Shown here piece after piece: positions 1 to 9,200 of a stretch of DNA of 25,455 nucleotides. Numbering within the stretch: position 1 is the first letter of the stretch; each line of letters starts with the position of its first letter. Made by a program: the position numbers and the translations under genes. Below the pieces are notes generated by a model. That model searched no databases, was not told where the DNA came from, and saw only the letters and a program-made list of their open reading frames with translations. The stretch covers positions 1 to 25,455 of IMG/VR virus record IMGVR_UViG_3300025674_000352. One strand, given 5' to 3'. This DNA comes from a virus.

Positions 1-2
1 CA

Positions 3-167
3 GCTGCGTCAACATCTGCGGCAAAGAACGACATTCTTGCTACTCTAGCTCTAGGCTCAGGCTCAGAGACAGACACAAACGAGGATGGCGTGGCAATCAC
101 AGTAACAATGGGCGGTGCAGCTGGCACAGGCACCATTGAGCTGACCATCATGTATGTGGTAGACTAA
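3..167 (+). CDS. C-terminal end of a virion protein (partial)
   Basis: An open frame enters from the left edge and ends at TAA 165-167, giving 54 visible residues. The piece is rich in Ala, Gly, Thr and Ser. It ends in a beta-like run (GTGTIELTIMYVVD), which suits a capsid or capsid-associated protein. It sits just upstream of the tail tubular A-like gene, with an intrinsic terminator between. In T7 that position belongs to the major capsid gene 10, so a capsid or decoration protein is the natural guess. The visible part is too short and too low in complexity to recognise a family, so the identity is inference from position only. Confidence 0.7.
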   Translation, partial: AASTSAAKNDILATLALGSGSETDTNEDGVAITVTMGGAAGTGTIELTIMYVVD

Positions 168-174
168 GTTGAGC

Positions 175-199
175 GGGGCGGGAAACCGCCCCCTCTTTT
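175..199 (+). terminator. Strong intrinsic terminator between capsid-position and tail genes
   Basis: A perfect 7-bp GC stem (GGGGCGG 175-181 with CCGCCCC 186-192) closes on a GAAA tetraloop (182-185) and is followed by CTCTTTT. It begins 8 nt after the stop codon of the partial gene and ends 16 nt before the next start. T7 has its main late terminator in the same place, between genes 10 and 11. It would lower transcription of the tail genes relative to the capsid gene. Confidence 0.85.
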
Positions 200-214
200 A
201 CATGGAGATAGCGG

Positions 215-820
215 ATGACAAGTACCGTTGATATTGCAAACTATGCGCTTAACACCTTGGGTGCGTCGAACATCACAACATTGGATGAAAACAGCAAACC
301 AGCGCGCATTGTCAATCAGCGCTATGATGCAGTACGTGATAGCGTATTTCGCTCTCATCCTTGGAATTGCCTGATACGTCGAGCTGAGCTTCCCCAGGAA
401 ACAGATAACCCGACATACGGTTATGCATACCAGTATTCCCTGCCGACTAATCCGTATTGCTTGCGGGTGTTAGAGTTTAGCAACGGGACGTTGACGTTCC
501 CTTTTGACAACATGCGCAGCAACAATGATACACCAGCGTTTATCATCGAGGGCCGTAAACTTCTTACGGACGAAGGTACAGCGCGGATTAAATATGTTGC
601 CAGGATTACGGATCCCCAGCAATACGATGCGGGGTTGATCGAAACATTGGCGGCAAGATTAGCATATGAAATCTCGTATGCGATCACAGGATCCACAACA
701 ATGCGGCAACTTACAGCTGCCGATTACGATCGTAAGCTAAAAGAGGCTACGTTCCAGGATGCAACCGAGGGCGCACCAGAGCGCATTGAGGCTAACGACT
801 TTATCGAAGCGAGGTTCTAA
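215..820 (+). CDS. Tail tubular protein A-like (T7 gp11-like) head-tail connector protein
   Basis: This 201-aa protein matches the length and feel of T7 gp11-type tail tubular A proteins, which form the upper ring of the short tail and bind the portal. The N-terminus (VDIANYALNTLGASNIT) and the segment RDSVFRSHPWNCLIRRAEL, about residues 41-59, are typical of the family. Start ATG 215 is supported by GGAGA at 204-208, six bases upstream. The gene is the first after the terminator. It ends in a TAATG junction with the next gene, so the two are probably translationally coupled. The family call rests on recognised sequence pattern plus synteny, not on a database search. Confidence 0.88.
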   Translation: MTSTVDIANYALNTLGASNITTLDENSKPARIVNQRYDAVRDSVFRSHPWNCLIRRAELPQETDNPTYGYAYQYSLPTNPYCLRVLEFSNGTLTFPFDNMRSNNDTPAFIIEGRKLLTDEGTARIKYVARITDPQQYDAGLIETLAARLAYEISYAITGSTTMRQLTAADYDRKLKEATFQDATEGAPERIEANDFIEARF

Positions 821-2823
821 TGGCCCGTTCAGCTCCTTCGCTCAGTACATTTACAGCTGGCGAGATCTCCCCGCGCCTGGAAGGGCGTGTTTCTTTAGAA
901 AAGTATCGTGCGGGCTTATCGGATCTGACCAATATGGTTGTGCAGCCACACGGTGGCGTAACACGGCGACCAGGAACAGAATACCTGGGCGCGGTTAAAG
1001 ACAGCGCAGATAAGACCAGGCTAATTCCGTTTCAGTTTAAAACGACAGACACATATATCTTGGAGTTTGGCGATCAGTATATGCGGGTTTTCCGCAATGG
1101 ATTACAAGTTCTGGAAGGATCTTCGCAAACAATTACTGGTGCAACACAAGCGGATCCTGGTGTTATTACAATATCAGGCCACGGCTACAGCAATGGTGAT
1201 GAGATTTACCTGGATAGCGTAGGCGGTATGACCGAGCTGAATGGGCGTAACTATCTCATTGCAAACGCCACAACGAACACGTTTACGCTGCAAGACCTCT
1301 TTGGCAACGACATCGATACGACAGGGTTTACTGCGTACACTTCTGGTGGATCTGTTGATAAGATCTATGAGGAAACTACGCCTTATGCGATTGCGGATGT
1401 ATTTGATCTGCGTTTTGCGCAATCAGCGGATGTTATGTATTTTGCTCATCCGAGCTATGAAATTCGCACTTTATCCAGGACAAATCACAATGCCTGGACG
1501 TTTGCGACAGCAACAATTACGGGATCGCCCAGCCCAGCGCTAACGGGATCTGATAATTATCCAAGTGTAGTTACGTTTTTTGAACAGCGCCTGGTATTTG
1601 CGGCAACAAACAACAATCCACAAACAATCTGGTTTTCTAAAAACGCGGATTATTTGAATTTTACAACAGGTTCAGCGGCTGATGATGCGCTAATCTACAC
1701 GATTGCGTCTAACCAGGTGAACAGTATTCGGTACTTATCGCCTACGCGAGTGCTTACGATCGGCACTTCTGGCGGTGAATATGTGCTTACAACAACCAAT
1801 AATGGGCCTGTTACGCCAACATCTACAGTAATCCGCAAGTATTCTAACTATGGATCTGCGAATACTGAGCCTGTCCAGGTCGCTGATGTTACCTTGTTTT
1901 TGCAGCGTGGCGAAAGAAAGGTGCGTGAGTTTAAGTATGTTGGTGAGGTAGATACAGCGGGCTACCAGGCGCCAGATCTTACCGTCCTGGCAGAACACAT
2001 AACCGAAGGTGGCCTGGAACAGTTTGCGTATCAACAGGAGCCTGAGAATATTGTTTGGGCTGTGCGCAGCGATGGTACTCTTATCGGTCTAACGTATCGC
2101 CGCGAGGAGGACGTTGTTGCCTGGCATAAGCATGTGATCGGTGGCGAGTTTAATAGTGGTCAGGCAGTCGTTGAAAGCATTGCTACCCTGCCGACAGATA
2201 CGGGCAATGATGAGCTGTATATGATCGTAAAGCGTACAATAAATGGTACAACTATGCGATACGTCGAAGTTATGAAAAACTTTGACTTTGGTGGCGCAAC
2301 AACGTCTGCATTCTTTGTGGATAGTGGCCTGGTTTATTCTGGCAGCTCTGTGTCAGGCTTTAGTTCGCTGTATCATTTAGAAGGTGATACAGTTTCTGTA
2401 CTTGCCAATGGTGCATCACATCCAGACAAAACCGTGTCAAGCGGTGCAATCTCGCTCGATTTTTCAGCAACCAGCGCAGCTGTAGGCTATGGATACACAA
2501 GCTCGATGCAGACCTTGCGGATCGAAAGCGGATCTAGCGATGGGGTAAGCCAGGGCAAACCGAAGCGGATCCACGGCATTACGGTTCGTTTGTTCGAGAC
2601 AGTTGGTGTCGAGGTTGGCAATGATAGCGGCGAAATCGATAGGATCTTTTTCCGCGATAGCTCAATGTACATGGATGAAGCTGTACCATTGTTTACTGGT
2701 GACAAAGAGATTGAGTTTCCTGGTGGTTTTGACGACGATGATAGGATATACTTGCAACAAACGCAGCCCCTGCCTTTGACAGTCCTGGCGCTGTACCCAC
2801 GAATGAATACGTTTGACAAATGA
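820..2823 (+). CDS. Tail tubular protein B-like tail protein with an FCCH-like domain
   Basis: This 667-aa protein opens with a pattern familiar from podovirus tail or stabilisation proteins: APSLSTFTAGEISPRLEGRV, then VVQPHGGVTRRPGTEYL around residues 40-56. It occupies the T7 gene 12 position (tail nozzle), although it is shorter than T7 gp12 (about 794 aa). Residues about 104-185 (GVITISGHGYSNGDEIYL through NTFTLQD) resemble the small beta domain annotated as an E1 FCCH-like domain in many phage tail proteins. The rest is beta-rich and likely propeller-like. GAGG at 811-814 precedes the ATG. The stop overlaps the next start (ATGA at 2820). The tail role is secure. The exact equivalence to gp12 is inference. 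Confidence 0.85.
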   Translation: MARSAPSLSTFTAGEISPRLEGRVSLEKYRAGLSDLTNMVVQPHGGVTRRPGTEYLGAVKDSADKTRLIPFQFKTTDTYILEFGDQYMRVFRNGLQVLEGSSQTITGATQADPGVITISGHGYSNGDEIYLDSVGGMTELNGRNYLIANATTNTFTLQDLFGNDIDTTGFTAYTSGGSVDKIYEETTPYAIADVFDLRFAQSADVMYFAHPSYEIRTLSRTNHNAWTFATATITGSPSPALTGSDNYPSVVTFFEQRLVFAATNNNPQTIWFSKNADYLNFTTGSAADDALIYTIASNQVNSIRYLSPTRVLTIGTSGGEYVLTTTNNGPVTPTSTVIRKYSNYGSANTEPVQVADVTLFLQRGERKVREFKYVGEVDTAGYQAPDLTVLAEHITEGGLEQFAYQQEPENIVWAVRSDGTLIGLTYRREEDVVAWHKHVIGGEFNSGQAVVESIATLPTDTGNDELYMIVKRTINGTTMRYVEVMKNFDFGGATTSAFFVDSGLVYSGSSVSGFSSLYHLEGDTVSVLANGASHPDKTVSSGAISLDFSATSAAVGYGYTSSMQTLRIESGSSDGVSQGKPKRIHGITVRLFETVGVEVGNDSGEIDRIFFRDSSMYMDEAVPLFTGDKEIEFPGGFDDDDRIYLQQTQPLPLTVLALYPRMNTFDK

Positions 2824-3272
2824 TAGCTAGACCCTTGACCAGATCACACGTACTGCATGTTGCAGAAAGAGCGCCTAGACAGAATCAGTCTCAGATGGGG
2901 TTGGTTCTTTCTAGTTTGCCTGTCTACACTATGCCTGGTCGTGGATTAGCATTGCTCGATGGTGGCGATGTTTATGCTGTTACTGGCCTGGCACCCTTAT
3001 GGGATGGCGTTGCGGAAGCCTGGTTTTTGCCAACGAAGGATATGCGTCAAAAGAAAATACAGACAGTTCGATTGGTTCGGCGCGAGTTAGACGCGGCGAT
3101 CGAGCGTTTGAAATTGCATAGAGTGCAAGCGGTTGTGAGATCTGATTTCGTCGATGCGCACAAGCTTGCTAAGTTCCTGGGCTTTCATAGCGAGGGAACA
3201 ATGAAAAAGTACGGGCCAGATGGTTCGGATTATGAAAGGTACGCAAAATGGCTGAATCGCTCCCATTCATAA
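2820..3272 (+). CDS. GNAT-like internal virion protein (T7 gp13 position)
   Basis: This 150-aa protein lies where T7 encodes internal virion protein A (gp13). Such small phage proteins often have an acetyltransferase (GNAT)-like fold. The predicted alternation fits: a start-to-middle beta stretch (GRGLALLDGGDVYAVTG), a segment with EAWFLPTKDMRQKK, a long helix (VRRELDAAIERLKLHRVQAVV) and an end with AHKLAKFLGFHSEGTMKKYG, which resembles the GNAT 'A-x-x-F-x-x-x-L-G-F' tail. No acetyltransferase activity can be claimed. The start overlaps the previous stop (ATGA), and the gene overlaps the next one by 25 nt, so expression is coupled. Basic composition and position support a virion or assembly role. 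Confidence 0.72.
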   Translation: MIARPLTRSHVLHVAERAPRQNQSQMGLVLSSLPVYTMPGRGLALLDGGDVYAVTGLAPLWDGVAEAWFLPTKDMRQKKIQTVRLVRRELDAAIERLKLHRVQAVVRSDFVDAHKLAKFLGFHSEGTMKKYGPDGSDYERYAKWLNRSHS

Positions 3273-3772
3273 TGGCTGGATCCCAGCTGATCGGTGGTGC
3301 GTCCGAGGCAGCTGCGGCTAATCGAGCGGCAGCGGCTGCAAAAGCGGTTGGTGAGTTTAACGCCCAGGTTATTGAGCGTGATGTAAACTTGCTGGAAAAC
3401 CAGCGTACTATCATTAACAATAACTTGCTTATCTCTAATGAACGAAAGCGGATGCAGTTCCGCAAGGTTCAGGGTGAGGTTGTGGCTAACTATGCATTCG
3501 CTGGGGTAGACATTTCCCAGGGAACACCGATGCAAGTTTTGCGCGAGAATGCACGCGAACTAGAATACGAGATTACGGTGGACAAGTTTAACAACTACGT
3601 CACCAACATGCAGATCAATGATGCGCAAGAGGACACCAGGCTTACAGCACAGCTATCCAGGATGGAAGCTGGTGCATCAGCTGCGGCATTGCGCGCCCAG
3701 GGTACTGCAAGCCTTATCTCTGGTTTGGGATCCGCTGCGCGGATTGGTTACGAAACAAACATCTTTGGGTGA
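3248..3772 (+). CDS. Internal virion protein B-like (T7 gp14-like)
   Basis: This 174-aa protein is Ala-rich and helical, with an N-terminal weakly hydrophobic segment (IMAGSQLIGGASEAAAANRAAAAAK), a central coiled-coil-like portion, and a Gly/Ala C-terminus. T7 gp14 (196 aa) is one of three proteins ejected into the cell to make the DNA channel. Size, composition and position between the gp13-like and gp15-like genes agree with that role. The motif YAFAGVDISQGTPMQVL, about residues 79-95, is common in the gp14-like group. AAAGG at 3235-3239 supports ATG 3248. The stop TGA is followed directly by in-frame TAA TAA before the next ATG, an unusually tight triple stop. Confidence 0.8.
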   Translation: MAESLPFIMAGSQLIGGASEAAAANRAAAAAKAVGEFNAQVIERDVNLLENQRTIINNNLLISNERKRMQFRKVQGEVVANYAFAGVDISQGTPMQVLRENARELEYEITVDKFNNYVTNMQINDAQEDTRLTAQLSRMEAGASAAALRAQGTASLISGLGSAARIGYETNIFG

Positions 3773-3778
3773 TAATAA

Positions 3779-6250
3779 ATGCGTATTCCTACTTATCGTG
3801 TAAGCTCTACCCCAACAGGCGAAGCGCCAGGACGTAGCTTTCGTGCGCGCATGAGCGCAACGCCGTTCATCCAACAGGCGCAAGCTGAGGGTGGCATTGT
3901 CAAAGAGTTTGCGCGGCAAGCTGGTGAATTTGCAACCACACGATACAAAGCTGCCAGGGAAACGCAAATCAACGAAAAGATTATTGCTGGCGAAGAAGCC
4001 TTGCGCGAAGAAGCGCGGCGATTGTCACAGATCGAAACTGGCAAATTGCGCGATGTTTTCAACGAAGGCGGCAAAGAGGAGGAGGGGCTTTGGTCTCAAT
4101 CCTCTACATTAACGCGTGAAAAATTGCTCGAAGATGTTAAAGATCGTGAAGCTCGTAGGATCTTAACTGATCGATTTAACCAAATGGAGCTTACTCATAG
4201 GTTCCGTTTGCGTGGCACAATCGATCAGAAGATCGACCAGGCTAACCAGGCTGCGCGTACTGCGCGCGCTCAAGGCACAATGACAACAGCGGGCATGGCG
4301 AATGACGTTAAGGAGTTCGACCTGGCGCTAAACAACTTTGGGGTTGATAGCGTTCGCCTGGGATCTCTTGGCCTGGGCAACCCAGATGCGCTGAAGAAAC
4401 AAGAGCTGGCAGTGGTCGTTGGCGCTGTAGACATGCAAGTGTCGCGGTATATCAATGGATCTGAAACACCGAGCAAAGCCCTGGAAGCATTGCGCCAGGC
4501 ATTGCGTGACGGGGATGCGTCCCTAGCTGGCGATGGTCAGATGGCATTCTACGCTCTCAGCAAACTAGATCTAAATTCGCAAGCTGCGATTTTGAAAAAG
4601 TATGGCGGGGCAGCTGACTACATCGATGCGCCAACAGCTGAAGAACAAAAGCAAGCCCGCATTGCTGGGGAATATGGCAAACAAGCGGGCGCCCTGGTCA
4701 CTGACTACACAAGTCGGATCCAGGAAGGTCAGACACTGCCAACAGGCTCGATCGAGCAACTTATGGAAATTGCAGAAATGGCTTATCCTTCTATGGGGGG
4801 TGTTGAGCAAGCCGAGCTAAAAGAGGGCATTGAGGATCTGCAATACATCCAGGGATTAGCGACAGCGGTAAAAGGTGTTGCGAACGTCAAGGGTGTTGAC
4901 GATATGATAATGATGCTGGAGCAAGGCGACCAGTTTGGTGGCCCAGGTATCCAGCCAAGAGAGCAGCTTGGGTTAGAGTTCTTGCGTGGCTTCAAGGCCA
5001 ACATGGAAAAGCAACTTGAAACTGATCCAATAGGTTTTGCGTCCACCACAGGTTCGGTCAAAATTGCTCCTATCGACCTGTCTCCCCAAGCTGTACAATC
5101 TGGACAAACGGGTGTGGCGCAGCGAATACAAAGCGCCGTGGCGGTTCGAGGCCACTACGAGCTAACAGGCCCGATGAAATTGCTAACGCCCGCTGAGGTA
5201 GCATCTTATGCGCCTTATCTAAATCGCGGATCTGCCGTTGAGCGGATGCAAGCAATCAACACAATTACGGAACAGTTTGGCGAATTTGCCCCAGCTGTAC
5301 TGCAACAACTTGCGCCAGATGCGCCAGTGGCTATGCACGTTGCTGGCCTTATGCGTGACGGGATCGGCCCAGAAGCTGAGATCATTATGAACGGGATCGA
5401 GGAGATTGCGCAAAATGGCAATCCGATCGAAGGCGCAGATATGCAAAGCGCTGAGGCAGACATGTATGAGATCCTGGGCGCAGCTTATGAGTTACTACCT
5501 GGTAGCCTGAACGCCGAGCTGAAAAAGAATATCAAGGATACTGCCCTGGCATACTATGCCGAAGTGTTATCTCGTAAGGTAGACAAGTCTTATGACAGCG
5601 ATCTTTGGGAAAAAGCGGTCAACGTAGCAACAGGATATAACCCCAAAACTGGCAAGGGTGGCGTCCAGGATGTACGTGGTACGCCTACATTGTTGCCGCC
5701 GAATAGATCCCCAGATGAAATAGAAACTGCCCTGGAAACGATCACGATTGATAACTTTGCAGAGATTGCAACGTCCTCAGGTACGATCGACCAGGAAACG
5801 TTTGATGATATTACATCAGACGATAACTATAACTTACAAGTGTTGGGTCGGCGCAATGGCAAGATTGTCTATGGAGTTGTGTACGGCAACTATGGTGAAA
5901 GCGGCTACGCAATCATTACGGATCCAGATGGCAACGATATTAACTTTACAGCTGAGGAACTAATCAAAGCCTCTCGCAGAAAAGCCCAGCCTCGTGTAGA
6001 AAAAAGTGAACCTGTCGTACAGGAAGCGCCGAAAGACCAGGCGTTTGATATACGCAACTATGACAAATCATCACCAGAGGATCGCAACGAAGCACGAATT
6101 GCAATCATGAGGATAATCGAAGATAATTTTGATGTTGATACCGTTACGATAACTGACGTTCGTAAGTATCTGCGAAAAGAAAAGATCCCTCATAGCAATC
6201 AAATGATTGAAACGGCTTTGAACTTAGCGAAGGGAAACGCAAGTGAGTAG
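3779..6250 (+). CDS. Large internal virion protein (T7 gp15-like)
   Basis: This 823-aa protein is soluble, acidic and mostly helical. Its N-terminal charged coiled-coil region covers about residues 35-140 (many E, R, K and A). It lies between gp14-like and gp16-like genes, as gp15 (747 aa) does in T7, where gp15 is ejected and forms a hub of the trans-envelope channel. Pro-rich spacers near residues 650 and 735 separate a small beta segment (VLGRRNGKIVYGVVYGNYG) and a final helical domain. No enzymatic motif was seen. Only six bases (TAATAA) separate it from the previous stop, and no clear Shine-Dalgarno sequence precedes it, so coupling is likely. The GTG start of the next gene overlaps its last codons. 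Confidence 0.78.
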   Translation: MRIPTYRVSSTPTGEAPGRSFRARMSATPFIQQAQAEGGIVKEFARQAGEFATTRYKAARETQINEKIIAGEEALREEARRLSQIETGKLRDVFNEGGKEEEGLWSQSSTLTREKLLEDVKDREARRILTDRFNQMELTHRFRLRGTIDQKIDQANQAARTARAQGTMTTAGMANDVKEFDLALNNFGVDSVRLGSLGLGNPDALKKQELAVVVGAVDMQVSRYINGSETPSKALEALRQALRDGDASLAGDGQMAFYALSKLDLNSQAAILKKYGGAADYIDAPTAEEQKQARIAGEYGKQAGALVTDYTSRIQEGQTLPTGSIEQLMEIAEMAYPSMGGVEQAELKEGIEDLQYIQGLATAVKGVANVKGVDDMIMMLEQGDQFGGPGIQPREQLGLEFLRGFKANMEKQLETDPIGFASTTGSVKIAPIDLSPQAVQSGQTGVAQRIQSAVAVRGHYELTGPMKLLTPAEVASYAPYLNRGSAVERMQAINTITEQFGEFAPAVLQQLAPDAPVAMHVAGLMRDGIGPEAEIIMNGIEEIAQNGNPIEGADMQSAEADMYEILGAAYELLPGSLNAELKKNIKDTALAYYAEVLSRKVDKSYDSDLWEKAVNVATGYNPKTGKGGVQDVRGTPTLLPPNRSPDEIETALETITIDNFAEIATSSGTIDQETFDDITSDDNYNLQVLGRRNGKIVYGVVYGNYGESGYAIITDPDGNDINFTAEELIKASRRKAQPRVEKSEPVVQEAPKDQAFDIRNYDKSSPEDRNEARIAIMRIIEDNFDVDTVTITDVRKYLRKEKIPHSNQMIETALNLAKGNASE

Positions 6251-9200
6251 TTACTTACCAGACCAGGTAAATCCGCTTTCGTTTGCAACTACGCCGCGCC
6301 GTAGTAAACCAACAGGCGGTTTCGTAGAAAACCTGTCTCAGTCTTTCGATGCTAACTTAATGCAAAGCGGATCCTCTGAGGAGCGCTTCATCAAAGAGGC
6401 TTGGGATCCAATCGTTGAGGAAATCGAAACATTAACGGGTAAATCTTTTAGAAACCCTGGAGCGTACATACGTCCTAATGTGTTTGAGATCCTAAGTGGT
6501 GAAGCCGCCAGGTTCTATGGCCCAGCGCGATACAGCTACGAAACAAACGATATTGAAACATTTGTGCGCGACAATCGTGACCAGCTGCCTGAGGAGCTGG
6601 TTGTTTCTGTCCTGGATCAAGATCGAGATAAGTCCTGGCGTGAGGCTGCGCGCGAGAAGTTTCACCAGGAACAAGGCGAACTTGCCGAGCTAACAGAGCG
6701 CTCTCCTGGGATTGGCCCTGGCACTGCGCGTGTCTTGGGTATGCTTGGGGCGGGTGCCGAGGATCCAATTAACCAGGCATTCATGGTTATCCCTACTGCG
6801 CGCCTGGGCAAAAACTTCCTGGGCCTGATCGCGGGCGAGGCGTTTACAAACGCTACAGTAGAAATGATCCAGCAACCAGACGTTAAAGATTGGTATGATA
6901 GCCTGGGGATAGATTATACCTGGGAAGATTTTGTTGCGAATGTTGGATCAGCTGCCGTAATTGGTGGTGCATTCCCTGTCGGTATTAAGATCGGGACAGA
7001 AACTGTAAGGCTAACAGCTGACCAGGTACGCCGTGGCGCTCAGGTTATAAGCAATGCAGCGGGTCGCAAATCAGCTGGGCAAGAGGCAGCGGAGCTACTC
7101 GATGAGGCCGCACAATCGATTACAGACAGCAATCCTCTAGGCAACAAAGCAGTAAACCAGGTCGAACATCAATCTAGGTTAGAAGAAGCCACGGTCGCAT
7201 TGAACGATGGTGAATTGCCTAAGATTTCGGAAGCCCCTCGATCTGAGGTGCAGCTCCCAGAAAACATAAATGAAGCAACAAACTTGCGCGGCGTGGTCGA
7301 TGAGTTTGATCCGAATGAGATTGGCGTAGATGCTAAGACGTTCCAGTTTAAAGAAGGCGGCGACATATACGGTGTTACTGACCGCCTGGAAGGTGTGACG
7401 CAGTGGGATCCTATCAAAGCGGGCATGGTAACGATCTATGAATACGCTGATGGGAAATTGTTTATCGCAGATGGACACCAGCGCTTAGGTCTAGCCAAGC
7501 GTATCTTAGACCAGGATCCTAGCCAGGATGTACGCATGGTCGGGTATCGTTTGCGCGAGGTTGATGGCATTACGCCTGATGATGCAATGGTGATTGCAGC
7601 GTTAAAAAATATTGCGGAAGGCACAGGCACTGCGATCGATGCAGCTAAGATCTTGCGCGTAGCGCCTGATCGGATCTCTGAGCTACCGCCTAAATCTGCA
7701 TTTGTTCGCCAGGCAAATGACCTAGCACGTTTGGGCGATGATGCCTGGGGCATGGTAAAGAACGAAATTGTCGCACCTAATCATGCGGCAGTCGTTGGTC
7801 GTCTGATCGATGATCCTAGTATGCAAAAGGCAGCGCTCGATGTTTTAGCAAAGACTGAACCCGCAAATGAGTTCCAGGCAGAGGCTATTGTTCGCCAGGT
7901 GCGCGAAACAGAAATGGTTACTGAGACCCAGGAGAACTTGTTTGGTGAAGAAGTTTTAACGCAAAGCTTGTTTACTGAGCGCGCAAAAGTTCTTGATCGT
8001 GCGCAAAAGCAGCTGCGCAAAGACAAAAACGCATTCCAAAACCTAATTACTAACGCGGCTCGATTAGAGGGCGAAGGTAATAAACTTGCGCAAAACGCTA
8101 ATGAAAGAAGGGCTAACGACGATGGCAAAGCGATCTCGCTCCTCCAAAGCCAAGCAAACCGTAAGGGAACCCTCTCAGATGCCCTTACCGCTGCGGCAAG
8201 GCAAGCAAAAGAAACAGGCAACTACAACGCCGCTACAAGAGGCTTTCTCGAAGATGTCAGACGAGCAATTTCAGACGGCGAGTTTGACCGCGCAGAAACT
8301 AGCGATGTTGGACGCACTTTCGATGCTCCAGAAGAAATCCCGACTATACGAACAGATGCAGAGGAAATCGAGCTAAACCAGTTCGATGATATGTTTGGCC
8401 CTGGCATGGAACGCCAGACGAGCGCTCTCGATGCAGGGTTGCGCCAGGATTTGACAGATCCACAAATACAGCGCCAGGAGTTGAAACGCCTGGTCGATGA
8501 TGGCGCGCCAGAAGAACAGATCATTAATCATCCAGCGATCGTTGATGCGATAGCCCGCATGGAGGAGATCCCGCTAACCAATGAGCGCCCTGGTTATCCT
8601 AAAGATGGCGATGATGTAGCGGCTATTGAATGGTTTGATAACAGACGTTATATTGTAGATGGAAGCAATGAAGCGTCATTCGATGATGCATTCCGCTACC
8701 TGGTAAAAGGCGCAAGAGAGCTGGGCTGGGTAGACGAAGGCTTAGATTTCCCTACAGGAGCAACCCGCCAAGAAAAGAAAGCGGTAATTATTCTAGGCCC
8801 ACCAGCTGCGGGTAAGAGTACGATTGCCAATCCGATCGCGCGCAAGATGGGTGCATCGATCGTTGATGCGGATGAAGCAAAGAAGGTTTTGCCAGAATAC
8901 CAGGGCGGCATTGGTGCAAATGCGGTACATGAAGAAAGCTCATTCATGTCAGATCTTTTGTTCAAAGGTTTGATGGAAGAAGGTGATAACCTGGTTATTC
9001 CTAAGGTTGGCGGCAAGGTTGAAAGTATTGAGCGCACAATCTCATTGCTTAAATCAAAGGGATATGACGTTGAATTAGTAGATATGAAGGTCGGCGCCGA
9101 GGCAGCACTGCAACGCATGATCGGTCGCTTTATCAACACGGGTAGATTAATTAACCCAGAATATGTTAAAAAAGTGGGCGATAATCCCGCCATTACTTTT

